Assembly (NCBI GenBank): GCA_046597185.1
Contig: JBKJLF010000742.1
Coordinates: 1 to 5,404, forward strand
Direction of reading: 5' to 3'
DNA: 5,404 nt
Source of the DNA: CAMBDR01 sp046597185
GTDB taxonomy: Bacteria > Pseudomonadota > Gammaproteobacteria > Burkholderiales > Burkholderiaceae_D
Shown here: positions 1 to 5,404 of the stretch, piece by piece
How positions within the stretch are numbered: the first letter of the stretch is position 1
How the letters are laid out: every line of letters starts with the position of its first letter
Translations under genes and position numbers: made by a program
The notes under the pieces: generated by a model
What the model was told of the DNA's origin: nothing
What the model saw: only the letters and a program-made list of their open reading frames with translations
Database searches by the model: none

Positions 1-1
1 T

Positions 2-298
2 GATTATGATCTGGCCTGGACCTTGCACGGCCAACCCTTTCTGACCCCGCGCGGCACGCTCAGCGACGCCATAGCGGGCGCAATTTTAGATGAAACCGGG
101 CTGACAACCGAACTCTCAACCACGGGTGGCACTTCGGATGGGCGCTTTATTGCGCAAATTTGCCCCCAGGTGATAGAATTTGGCCCACCCAATGGCAGTA
201 TTCATAAGATTGATGAACACGTCGAAATCCGTTTCCTCGATCCTTTGAAAAATATCTATCGGCGCACGCTGGAAAACTTATTGCTGCCTGCAGCCTAA
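2..298 (+). CDS. dapE: Succinyl-diaminopimelate desuccinylase, C-terminal 98 residues (partial)
   Basis: DapE is a cytoplasmic di-zinc M20-family hydrolase. It converts N-succinyl-LL-2,6-diaminopimelate to LL-diaminopimelate plus succinate in the lysine and peptidoglycan pathway. The frame is open from the left edge, so the 5' end is outside the window. The visible part has the family's hallmark C-terminal segments: WTLHGQPFLTPRG near the edge, STTGGTSDGRF (local residues 39-49), PQVIEFGPPN, then SIHKIDEHV. The His in that last block (codon 203-205) corresponds to the C-terminal zinc ligand of DapE (His349 in the Haemophilus enzyme). The protein ends at a TAA (296-298), about where DapE normally ends. 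A TTG at 23 lies inside conserved sequence and is not the start. prmB follows after 13 nt, so the two are probably co-transcribed. Identification rests on recalled family motifs and is firm; general M20 peptidases lack this TTGGTSDGRF context. Confidence 0.95.
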   Translation, partial: DYDLAWTLHGQPFLTPRGTLSDAIAGAILDETGLTTELSTTGGTSDGRFIAQICPQVIEFGPPNGSIHKIDEHVEIRFLDPLKNIYRRTLENLLLPAA

Positions 299-300
299 CC

Positions 301-306
301 AGGAGG
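301..306 (+). promoter_or_regulatory. Consensus Shine-Dalgarno for prmB
   Basis: AGGAGG is a perfect anti-16S match, 5 nt before the ATG at 312 and just after the dapE stop. It fixes the prmB start and suggests efficient translation from a shared dapE-prmB transcript. Confidence 0.85.
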
Positions 307-311
307 CTATC

Positions 312-1244
312 ATGATCGCTAACACCCCCCATCACCCCCTGCCCTTTTTCACCTTGCGTGATTGTTTGCGCTATGGGGTATCGCGTTTTAATCAGGCCCA
401 ACTGTGCTTTGGCCATGGCTCGCCCGATGCCCTGGATGAAGCGGCGTATTTATTGCTGCACACCTTGCATTTGCCGCTCGACAAGCTCGACCCGTTTCTC
501 GATGCGCGCTTGTTGCCCGCCGAAATTGAGCGCTGCGTGAATGTGATTGATCGTCGTGTCAACGAGCGCATTCCTGCCGCCTATTTAACCAATGAAGCCT
601 GGCTGGCCAATTATCGCTTTTACGTCGATCCGCGTGTGATCGTGCCACGTTCGTTTTTGGCGGAACTGATCCCGACTTTTTTCCAACCCTGGGTTGACCC
701 GGATCAGGTTGAAAACATTCTGGAATTATGTACTGGCTCGGCTTGTCTGGCCATTATGTTGGCCGATGCCTTTCCACAGGCGGCGGTCGATGCCAGCGAT
801 TTATCCAGCGATGCCCTGGCTGTGGCTGAGCGCAACGTGAACGACTATGACCTCAATCACCGCATTACGCTGATCGAGTCGGATGTGTTTGCCAATATTC
901 CAGCGGACAAGAAATACGATATCATTCTGTCCAATCCGCCGTATGTGAATAGCCAGTCGATGGAAAACTTGCCGGAAGAATTTTTGCAAGAGCCCAGCAT
1001 GGCGCTGGCTGGTGGCATGGATGGCATGGATGTCGTGCGCCGGATTATCGCTGGTGCAGCCGGGCATTTGGAGCCGGATGGCGTGCTGATTGTGGAAATT
1101 GGCCATGAGCGTGATTTTGCCGAAGCGGCGTTTGCCGAATTGGAACTGACCTGGCTCACCACCAGCGCAGGCGACGATATGGTATTTTTGATCACCGCCG
1201 AACAATTACAAGCTTATGCGCGTAGCTACCCAAATACACCGTAG
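312..1244 (+). CDS. prmB: Ribosomal protein L3 glutamine N5-methyltransferase
   Basis: PrmB transfers a methyl group from S-adenosylmethionine to the side-chain amide of a glutamine in ribosomal protein L3, and acts in the cytoplasm during ribosome assembly. The 310-residue length equals that of E. coli PrmB. The N-terminal domain carries the PrmB-typical VSRFNQA (residues 23-29), RRVNERIPAAYLTNEAW (81-97) and FYVDPRVIVPRS (103-114). The Rossmann methyltransferase domain follows: SAM-binding motif I LELCTGSACLAI (137-148), acidic motif II DASDLSSDAL (160-169), and the catalytic NPPY (208-211) that binds the target amide. The EP and GMDGMD stretch (227-240) and VLIVEIGHE (258-266) also fit. 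These N-terminal blocks and the L3-type spacing separate it from PrmC/HemK, which methylates release factors. Motif I reads GSA where GSG is usual. The start is supported by AGGAGG 5 nt upstream and by alignment. The TAG stop is formed by the end of a palindromic repeat. It is probably in an operon with dapE, 13 nt upstream. Confidence 0.96.
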   Translation: MIANTPHHPLPFFTLRDCLRYGVSRFNQAQLCFGHGSPDALDEAAYLLLHTLHLPLDKLDPFLDARLLPAEIERCVNVIDRRVNERIPAAYLTNEAWLANYRFYVDPRVIVPRSFLAELIPTFFQPWVDPDQVENILELCTGSACLAIMLADAFPQAAVDASDLSSDALAVAERNVNDYDLNHRITLIESDVFANIPADKKYDIILSNPPYVNSQSMENLPEEFLQEPSMALAGGMDGMDVVRRIIAGAAGHLEPDGVLIVEIGHERDFAEAAFAELELTWLTTSAGDDMVFLITAEQLQAYARSYPNTP

Positions 1245-1289
1245 GGTGGGCACACATTTCGCGTGGGCACAAAAGCGTGCCCACCCTAC
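1241..1289 (+). repeat. REP-like palindromic element overlapping the prmB stop codon
   Basis: GTAGGGTGGGCAC (1241-1253) is repeated as its exact reverse complement at 1277-1289, giving 13-bp arms around a 23-nt loop. The loop holds a further GTGGGCAC (1263-1270), which can pair with GTGCCCAC (1277-1284) across six bases. Read on the minus strand, 1289 to 1263 is GTAG, one G, then an 8-bp stem with a 6-nt loop. That is the layout of REP elements mobilised by RAYT (TnpA-REP) transposases, which have a GTAG-type tetranucleotide 5' of a hairpin. The plus-strand left arm is then a partial inverted copy, resembling a BIME. The TAG of the left GTAG (1242-1244) is the prmB stop. No T-run follows on either strand, so it is not a standard intrinsic terminator. 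The class is inferred from shape; copy number elsewhere in the genome is unknown. Confidence 0.7.
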
Positions 1290-1308
1290 CAACTAAATTA
1301 AGCTGTCA

Positions 1309-3336
1309 ATGATTCGTTTCCAACAAGTAAGTTTGATGCGCGGTTTAAAGCCGCTACTGGACAAAGCCGATGTCAGTCTCAACCCTGGCGACAAAATCGG
1401 TTTAATCGGAGCCAATGGCGCGGGTAAAACCAGCCTGTTTGCCATGTTGCGTGGCCAACTCCACGCCGACGGCGGCGAGATCGATTTCCCGCCTAAATGG
1501 CGCATCGCCTATGTGGCGCAAGAAACCCCGCCGCTCGACCGCACCGCGCTCGACTATGCGCTCGATGGCGACGCCCACCTGCGCCAACTGGAAGCGCAAT
1601 TAATCGACGTGGAAACCAACGACCACGAAAACGGTTTGCTACTGGGCGAAATCCATAGCGCGCTGGCTGACGCCGATGCCTACACCGCCAATTCCCGCGC
1701 CGAGCAATTATTCCTGGGGCTGCGCTTTAAGCTGGAACAAATGCAACAGCCGGTGGCCAGTTTTTCCGGCGGCTGGCGTATGCGCTTAAACTTGGCGCAA
1801 GCGCTGATTTGCCCGTCCGACCTTTTGCTGCTGGATGAACCGACCAACCATCTGGATTTGGATGCGATTATCTGGCTGGAAGACTGGCTCAAGCGCTATG
1901 CTGGCACCTTGATTATCATTTCGCATGATCGCGATTTTTTGGATGGCGTGTGCAATGTGATTGTGCAAATCGACGAGCGCAAGCTCAAGCGTTACGGCGG
2001 AAACTATTCCGCCTTCGAGCGCCAACGCGCTGCGCAAATGATTTTGGCCGCTTCCGCGATTGAAAAGCAAAAGCTGCAACGAGCACATTTGGAATCGTAT
2101 ATCAACCGCTTTAAAGCCCAGGCCACCAAGGCAAGGCAAGCGCAAAGCCGCATGAAAATGCTGGCCAAAATGGAAGAGCTGGCCCCCTTGCGTGCGGCAG
2201 CCGAGTTTTCATTTGAATTTCGCGAACCCGCCGCCTCGCCCAATCCTTTATTGGTGCTCGATGCGGTGGATGCCGGCTATTGCGTGGACGGGCAAAACAA
2301 AACCATTATCTCGCGCATTAATTTCACCTTGCAAGCCGGGCAAAGAATTGGCCTGCTAGGCGTGAATGGCGCAGGTAAATCCACCTTCATTAAAACCATT
2401 GCGCAAGAACTGGCCCCGCTGGCAGGTGAAGCGGTGGTGGGCAAGGGTTTGAGCGTCGGTTATTTTGCCCAGCATCAGGTGGAAATGCTGCGCCATGACG
2501 AATCGCCGCTCTGGCATTTGGCGCGCATCGCGCCCAATGTGCGCGAGCAAGAATTGCGCAATTTTCTGGGTAGTTTTAATTTCCCCGGCAATATGGCCAC
2601 CAGTTCGATTGAACCGTTTTCCGGCGGTGAAAAAGCACGGCTGGCACTGGCCCTGATCGTTTGGCAGCGGCCCAATTTGTTGCTGCTGGATGAACCCACC
2701 AACCATCTCGATTTACAAACCCGCGAAGCCTTGACCGATGCGCTGGCGCAGTTTGAAGGCACGCTGGTACTGGTCTCGCATGACCGCCATTTGCTGCGCG
2801 CCACCACGGACCAATTCATCATCGTTGCCGATGGCAAGATGGCGCTATTTGACGGCGATTTGGATGACTATAAAGACTGGTTATTCCAAACCAAGCTGGC
2901 CAAACCGGTCAGCGCAGCCAAGCAAGCCCAGCTTGATGCCAAAGCCGACGCCAAAACAGCGGCTGTTGAGGCCAAGGCGCGCGCCGCCAATGATGCCGCC
3001 AAGGCACTCAATGCCGCCAAAATGACCAAGGAAACCACTGCGCCAGCGGTCGATCGGCGCGATCAAAAAAAGCAAGAAGCGGGCGAGCGGCAACGCCTGG
3101 CGGGTTTGCGCAAGCCGATAGAAAACCGCATTAAACGGCTGGAAGAGCAAATTGCCAAATTGCAAGAGAAAAAGCAATCGAATGAATTACAAATGCAAGA
3201 CCAGGCAATTTATGATGCCGCCAACAAGCCAAAATTAAGCGCGCTGCTGGCCGATCAAGCGTATATCGGCAAAGAATTGGGTCAGTTGGAAGAACAATGG
3301 ATGGCGCAACAGGAGGCGCTGGAGGGACTGATTTAA
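1309..3336 (+). CDS. yheS: ABC-F family ATPase, YheS type
   Basis: ABC-F proteins are soluble tandem ATPases that bind near the ribosomal E site and act on translation; they are not transporters. The 675 residues match E. coli YheS (about 637) throughout. Cassette 1 has Walker A GANGAGKTS (34-42), Q-loop Gln71, signature SGGWR (153-157), Walker B LLLLDEPTNHLD (172-183, catalytic Glu177) and His206. The linker (about 235-300) is the helical, basic P-site-tRNA-interaction region, with ESYINRFKAQATKARQAQSR (262-281). Cassette 2 has GVNGAGKST (351-359), SGGEKAR (438-444), Walker B with Glu462, and His491. A C-terminal extension follows: an Ala/Lys-rich stretch (about 530-575), then a charged coiled coil (about 585-670). 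All ATPase residues look intact. The N-terminus MIRFQQVSLMRGLKPLLDKA aligns with YheS from residue 1, supporting the ATG although no clear Shine-Dalgarno precedes it. It lies 64 nt after prmB with the REP-like element between, so it may have its own promoter or read through. YheS is chosen over Uup, EttA or an antibiotic-resistance ABC-F because of the SGGWRMRLNLAQALI and FSGGEKARLALALIVWQRP blocks and the C-terminal extension. Confidence 0.94.
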   Translation: MIRFQQVSLMRGLKPLLDKADVSLNPGDKIGLIGANGAGKTSLFAMLRGQLHADGGEIDFPPKWRIAYVAQETPPLDRTALDYALDGDAHLRQLEAQLIDVETNDHENGLLLGEIHSALADADAYTANSRAEQLFLGLRFKLEQMQQPVASFSGGWRMRLNLAQALICPSDLLLLDEPTNHLDLDAIIWLEDWLKRYAGTLIIISHDRDFLDGVCNVIVQIDERKLKRYGGNYSAFERQRAAQMILAASAIEKQKLQRAHLESYINRFKAQATKARQAQSRMKMLAKMEELAPLRAAAEFSFEFREPAASPNPLLVLDAVDAGYCVDGQNKTIISRINFTLQAGQRIGLLGVNGAGKSTFIKTIAQELAPLAGEAVVGKGLSVGYFAQHQVEMLRHDESPLWHLARIAPNVREQELRNFLGSFNFPGNMATSSIEPFSGGEKARLALALIVWQRPNLLLLDEPTNHLDLQTREALTDALAQFEGTLVLVSHDRHLLRATTDQFIIVADGKMALFDGDLDDYKDWLFQTKLAKPVSAAKQAQLDAKADAKTAAVEAKARAANDAAKALNAAKMTKETTAPAVDRRDQKKQEAGERQRLAGLRKPIENRIKRLEEQIAKLQEKKQSNELQMQDQAIYDAANKPKLSALLADQAYIGKELGQLEEQWMAQQEALEGLI

Positions 3337-3338
3337 GG

Positions 3339-5404
3339 CTAAAGGGCTTGATTTGCGCCCTGATTTGCACCCTTATTTACCAACACCTCCGGCTTAAGCG
3401 ATATGGTCACCGTACTCCCCTGCCCCAGAGTACTGGCGATACTGATCTCCCCCTTCAGGCGTTGGGTAACATGGTTAAACGCCACATGCAAACCCAGTCC
3501 AACATGTCCGCCGCCACTCTTGGTGGTAAAAAACGGGTCAAATACTTTGGGCACATTAGCGGCATCGATGCCATGTCCGTCATCGCTGATCGTGATCTGC
3601 ACCTGGCCAGCATCGCCCAGTTTTGCGGCAAGGCGCAACAGCCCTTTTCTGCCATCGCTAAAGGCATGATCCAGAATGTTGGCATACACCCGCGTCAAGG
3701 CTTCCTGCAAGGCATCGGCCACAATGTTGATACGCAATCCATCCGGCACATCGATCTCCAGCTTGCAACCGTTGGCCGCTAGCGGGCCGCGCAGCAGACT
3801 GACACTGTCCGACAAATAGTGAGCTAAATCAATTTCCACGCTTTGGTCATTATCAACCCGCACCGCAATGGTTTTGAAGGTGGCAATCAGATCGGCTGCG
3901 CGGGTACTGGTGCGCAGTGCCAGAGCGGTGTATTCGAGTGCTTCTGCGGTCGCACTATCCAACTGCGATTTGCTTAAACTATTATTGGCAATGGCATTTC
4001 TTACCTCTTGCAAGGCACTCGTTGCACCTGAAATGGCGACCATGGTGGTGCCCAGCGGGGTATTGACTTCATGGGCAATACCTGCAACCAGGCCACCCAG
4101 CGAGGCCATTTTTTCTGATTGCACCAGCTTGGTTTGGGTTTCCTTCAAATGCTGGTGCGCCGCTGCCAATTCGTCATGGGTTAAAGCCAGTTCCTGATGG
4201 GTGCTGGCCAATTTATCATGGGCCGTGGCAATGGCTGCGGTGCGAGCCTGTATGATGTTGCGCAAACGGGTGACGCGCCAGTAATAAAACCAAAATGCGG
4301 AACCGGCGATACTGAAAAAGCCGAGCAAACGACACCACCAGGTTTGCCACCAGGCTGGCAAGACCAAAATCGGAATCGTCAGTTCATGCACGCTAAAATT
4401 GCCCAACCGATTGCTGCCACGTACCACCAGGGTGTATTGCCCTGGTGCCAGATTGCCATAACTGGCGGTGCGATGTTCAAAGTCGGCGTTAATCCAGTCT
4501 TTGTCATAGCCTGTCAGGCGATATTGGTAGTCATTTTTTTTCGGTTCGGCATAATCGAGGGCAGAAAATTCCAGCGCAAAGTCGCGTTGTTCCGGGCTAA
4601 AAGTGAGTGTTGGCATAGGTACCCCTTCGCTGACCAAGTCTGCCAGCGCGCCCAGCGGGGCTGCCTTGCCGTTGATTTTCAGATCCAGCGCAACCACCGG
4701 CGGTTGATAATTCTCATCCCGATACCATGCCGGGTTGACAATCGCCACCCCTTGCGAGCCACCAAAAAACATCAAGCCATCGCGCGCCTGTGCAAATGCC
4801 CCGCCCCAGGTTGCGCCAATATCCATGCCATCGGCGCGTGATAAAGGATGGGCGCGCAGTTTTATCGGGTCAATCACAAAATCACTGGTCCAGATGCGGC
4901 CGGCTTGGTCTTCCATCAAATTGCCACCCAATGCCTTGCCTGGCTGCCCTAATTGCGCACTGATATGCTCAAAATACGCGCTCTGACCATCCCGGCGCAA
5001 CATCCGGTCCAGCCCCTTGTCGGTGGCCAGCCACAGGCGCGCGCGGCGATCAATCAGCAAACCGATAATCGATTCAGAAACCAGGCCATCGGCTCGTTTG
5101 GTCGCCGCCGCAATCGGCATCAAGCCGCTTGCGCCCGCTTCGTAAAACCACAGGCCAGTATCGGTGCCAAACCAGACGCGGCTCTCGCCATCTTCAACCA
5201 GGGTGGTAACGCCGTTCAACATGGGCTTGCCAGTGTGATCGGTCATGGTTTCAAAACCGGTTTGATCAGGTTTCCAACGCGCCACCCCGCTATTGGTGGC
5301 AGCCCACAAAGCACCGTCACGTGTGGCCAATAACTTGAGTATCGATTCATGCGGCAAACCGGGCATCGCGCTCCAGTGTGATGCTCCGGCCTGCTGCCAC
5401 ACGA
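3339..5404 (-). CDS. Beta-propeller (Reg_prop/Y_Y_Y) membrane sensor histidine kinase, C-terminal part (partial)
   Basis: This is a two-component sensor that autophosphorylates on His in response to an unknown, probably periplasmic, signal. Residues are counted from the codon at 5402-5400, a GTG inside a propeller repeat; the true start and any signal peptide lie beyond the window. At least five propeller-type repeats are visible at about 17-43, 63-88, 108-135, 158-180 and 197-224, with cores such as DGALWAATNSGVARW, SRVWFGTDTGLWFYE and ARLWLATDKGL. A Y_Y_Y domain follows (about 265-345; YQYRLTGYDKDW, LAPGQYTLVVRGSN), then WWQTWW and one transmembrane helix (about 357-376). Cytoplasmic parts are a heptad coiled coil (393-427), the H-box GLVAGIAHEVNTPLG (437-451, His444) and a GHKL ATPase domain. 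That domain has an N-box around Asn575, G1 DDGHG (607-611), F-box FDPFFTTK (621-628) and G2 GLGLH (635-639). The N-box is atypical, with Arg571 where the first Asn is usual. There is no receiver domain. The tail (676-687) has a small repeat. The stop is TAG, 2 nt from the convergent yheS stop. The family is clear but the ligand is unknown, so no gene symbol is given. Confidence 0.93.
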   Translation of the reverse strand, partial: VWQQAGASHWSAMPGLPHESILKLLATRDGALWAATNSGVARWKPDQTGFETMTDHTGKPMLNGVTTLVEDGESRVWFGTDTGLWFYEAGASGLMPIAAATKRADGLVSESIIGLLIDRRARLWLATDKGLDRMLRRDGQSAYFEHISAQLGQPGKALGGNLMEDQAGRIWTSDFVIDPIKLRAHPLSRADGMDIGATWGGAFAQARDGLMFFGGSQGVAIVNPAWYRDENYQPPVVALDLKINGKAAPLGALADLVSEGVPMPTLTFSPEQRDFALEFSALDYAEPKKNDYQYRLTGYDKDWINADFEHRTASYGNLAPGQYTLVVRGSNRLGNFSVHELTIPILVLPAWWQTWWCRLLGFFSIAGSAFWFYYWRVTRLRNIIQARTAAIATAHDKLASTHQELALTHDELAAAHQHLKETQTKLVQSEKMASLGGLVAGIAHEVNTPLGTTMVAISGATSALQEVRNAIANNSLSKSQLDSATAEALEYTALALRTSTRAADLIATFKTIAVRVDNDQSVEIDLAHYLSDSVSLLRGPLAANGCKLEIDVPDGLRINIVADALQEALTRVYANILDHAFSDGRKGLLRLAAKLGDAGQVQITISDDGHGIDAANVPKVFDPFFTTKSGGGHVGLGLHVAFNHVTQRLKGEISIASTLGQGSTVTISLKPEVLVNKGANQGANQAL
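3349..3372. repeat. Tandem 12-bp duplication at the 3' end of the kinase gene
   Basis: TGATTTGCGCCC (3349-3360) is followed directly by TGATTTGCACCC (3361-3372), with one mismatch. On the minus strand this encodes GANQ units, so the protein ends NKGANQGANQAL, beyond the folded ATPase domain. It is probably a slippage duplication in an unconstrained tail. Confidence 0.8.
4122..4226 (-). repeat. Heptad repeat encoding the membrane-to-kinase coiled coil
   Basis: Five consecutive 7-residue units lie between the transmembrane helix and the H-box of the histidine kinase: TAHDKLA, STHQELA, LTHDELA, AAHQHLK and ETQTKLV. Leu sits at position 6 of every unit, and His at position 3 of the first four. 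This is a strongly periodic signalling helix made of degenerate 21-bp repeats in DNA. It probably transmits rotation or register shifts from the periplasmic sensor to His444. Confidence 0.75.

Noticed and set aside
1241..1289. Intrinsic terminator after prmB.
   Set aside because: The stem is strong, but neither strand has a T-run after it. The sequence following on the plus strand is CAACTAAATTAAG.
1290..1308. Promoter or Shine-Dalgarno for yheS.
   Set aside because: TAAATT and TTAAG are weak matches only, with no convincing -35 partner, so no site is annotated.
3343..3361. AGGGC/GCCCT hairpin as a terminator for the convergent genes.
   Set aside because: The stem is only 5 bp with a 9-nt loop and no good T-run on either side. 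It lies within the kinase coding sequence and overlaps the 12-bp repeat.
3663..3683. Apparent loss or Asn-to-His change of the Mg-binding Asn in the kinase N-box (NILDHA read as NLLxNA).
   Set aside because: An ungapped comparison with the related NALxHAF-type N-box places Asn575 at the Mg-binding position and His579 at the normal later His. Only the first Asn position (Arg571) is altered, so calling the enzyme dead is not justified.
3297..3782. 161-codon plus-strand open frame overlapping the yheS end and the kinase ATPase domain.
   Set aside because: It runs antisense through the conserved G1, F and G2 boxes of the kinase and out of frame with yheS. It has no recognisable protein features.
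4197..4841. 214-codon plus-strand open frame opposite the kinase.
   Set aside because: It is antisense to clear Y_Y_Y, propeller and membrane-linker coding sequence, has no recognisable domain, and is explained as a shadow frame.
5400..5402. GTG as the start of the kinase.
   Set aside because: It sits in mid-propeller sequence at the window edge, with no signal peptide after it and only a partial propeller. The gene clearly continues beyond the window.
1..5404. CRISPR arrays, tRNA/rRNA genes, insertion sequences, prophage or defence modules.
   Set aside because: The window is almost fully occupied by four recognisable genes. I saw no spaced direct repeats, cloverleaf-like sequence or transposase.

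Overview
The window looks like an ordinary chromosomal stretch from a Gram-negative proteobacterium. It is most likely a betaproteobacterium of the order Burkholderiales (Oxalobacteraceae-like). That placement is an inference from gene content and order (dapE then prmB then an ABC-F gene), the proteobacterial character of all the proteins, and a moderate GC content judged by eye. The sequence alone does not fix the genus. Coding density is very high and no non-coding stretch exceeds about 65 bases.

Layout. (1) 2-298, plus strand: the 3' end of dapE (succinyl-diaminopimelate desuccinylase, lysine/peptidoglycan precursor synthesis), truncated by the window edge. (2) 312-1244, plus strand: prmB, the glutamine N5-methyltransferase that modifies ribosomal protein L3. 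It lies 13 nt after dapE behind a perfect AGGAGG and is probably in the same operon. (3) 1241-1289: a REP-like palindromic element whose GTAG end supplies the prmB stop codon. (4) 1309-3336, plus strand: a complete ABC-F ATPase of the YheS type with two ATPase cassettes and a long C-terminal coiled-coil extension. (5) 3339-5404, minus strand, converging on yheS with a 2-nt gap: the C-terminal ~687 residues of a membrane sensor histidine kinase. It has a periplasmic beta-propeller (Reg_prop repeats), a Y_Y_Y domain, one transmembrane helix, a heptad-repeat coiled coil, an H-box and a GHKL ATPase domain. Its N-terminus lies outside the window.

How the genes relate. dapE and prmB look co-transcribed. 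PrmB and the YheS-type ATPase both act on the ribosome, so their adjacency makes sense as a translation-related pair, although dapE itself is metabolic. The sensor kinase is on the opposite strand and is a separate transcription unit. No response regulator is visible.

I found no strong evidence for an undescribed multi-gene system. The items most worth a second look are the REP-like element fused to the prmB stop codon, the non-canonical N-box of the kinase, and short repeats within the kinase gene.
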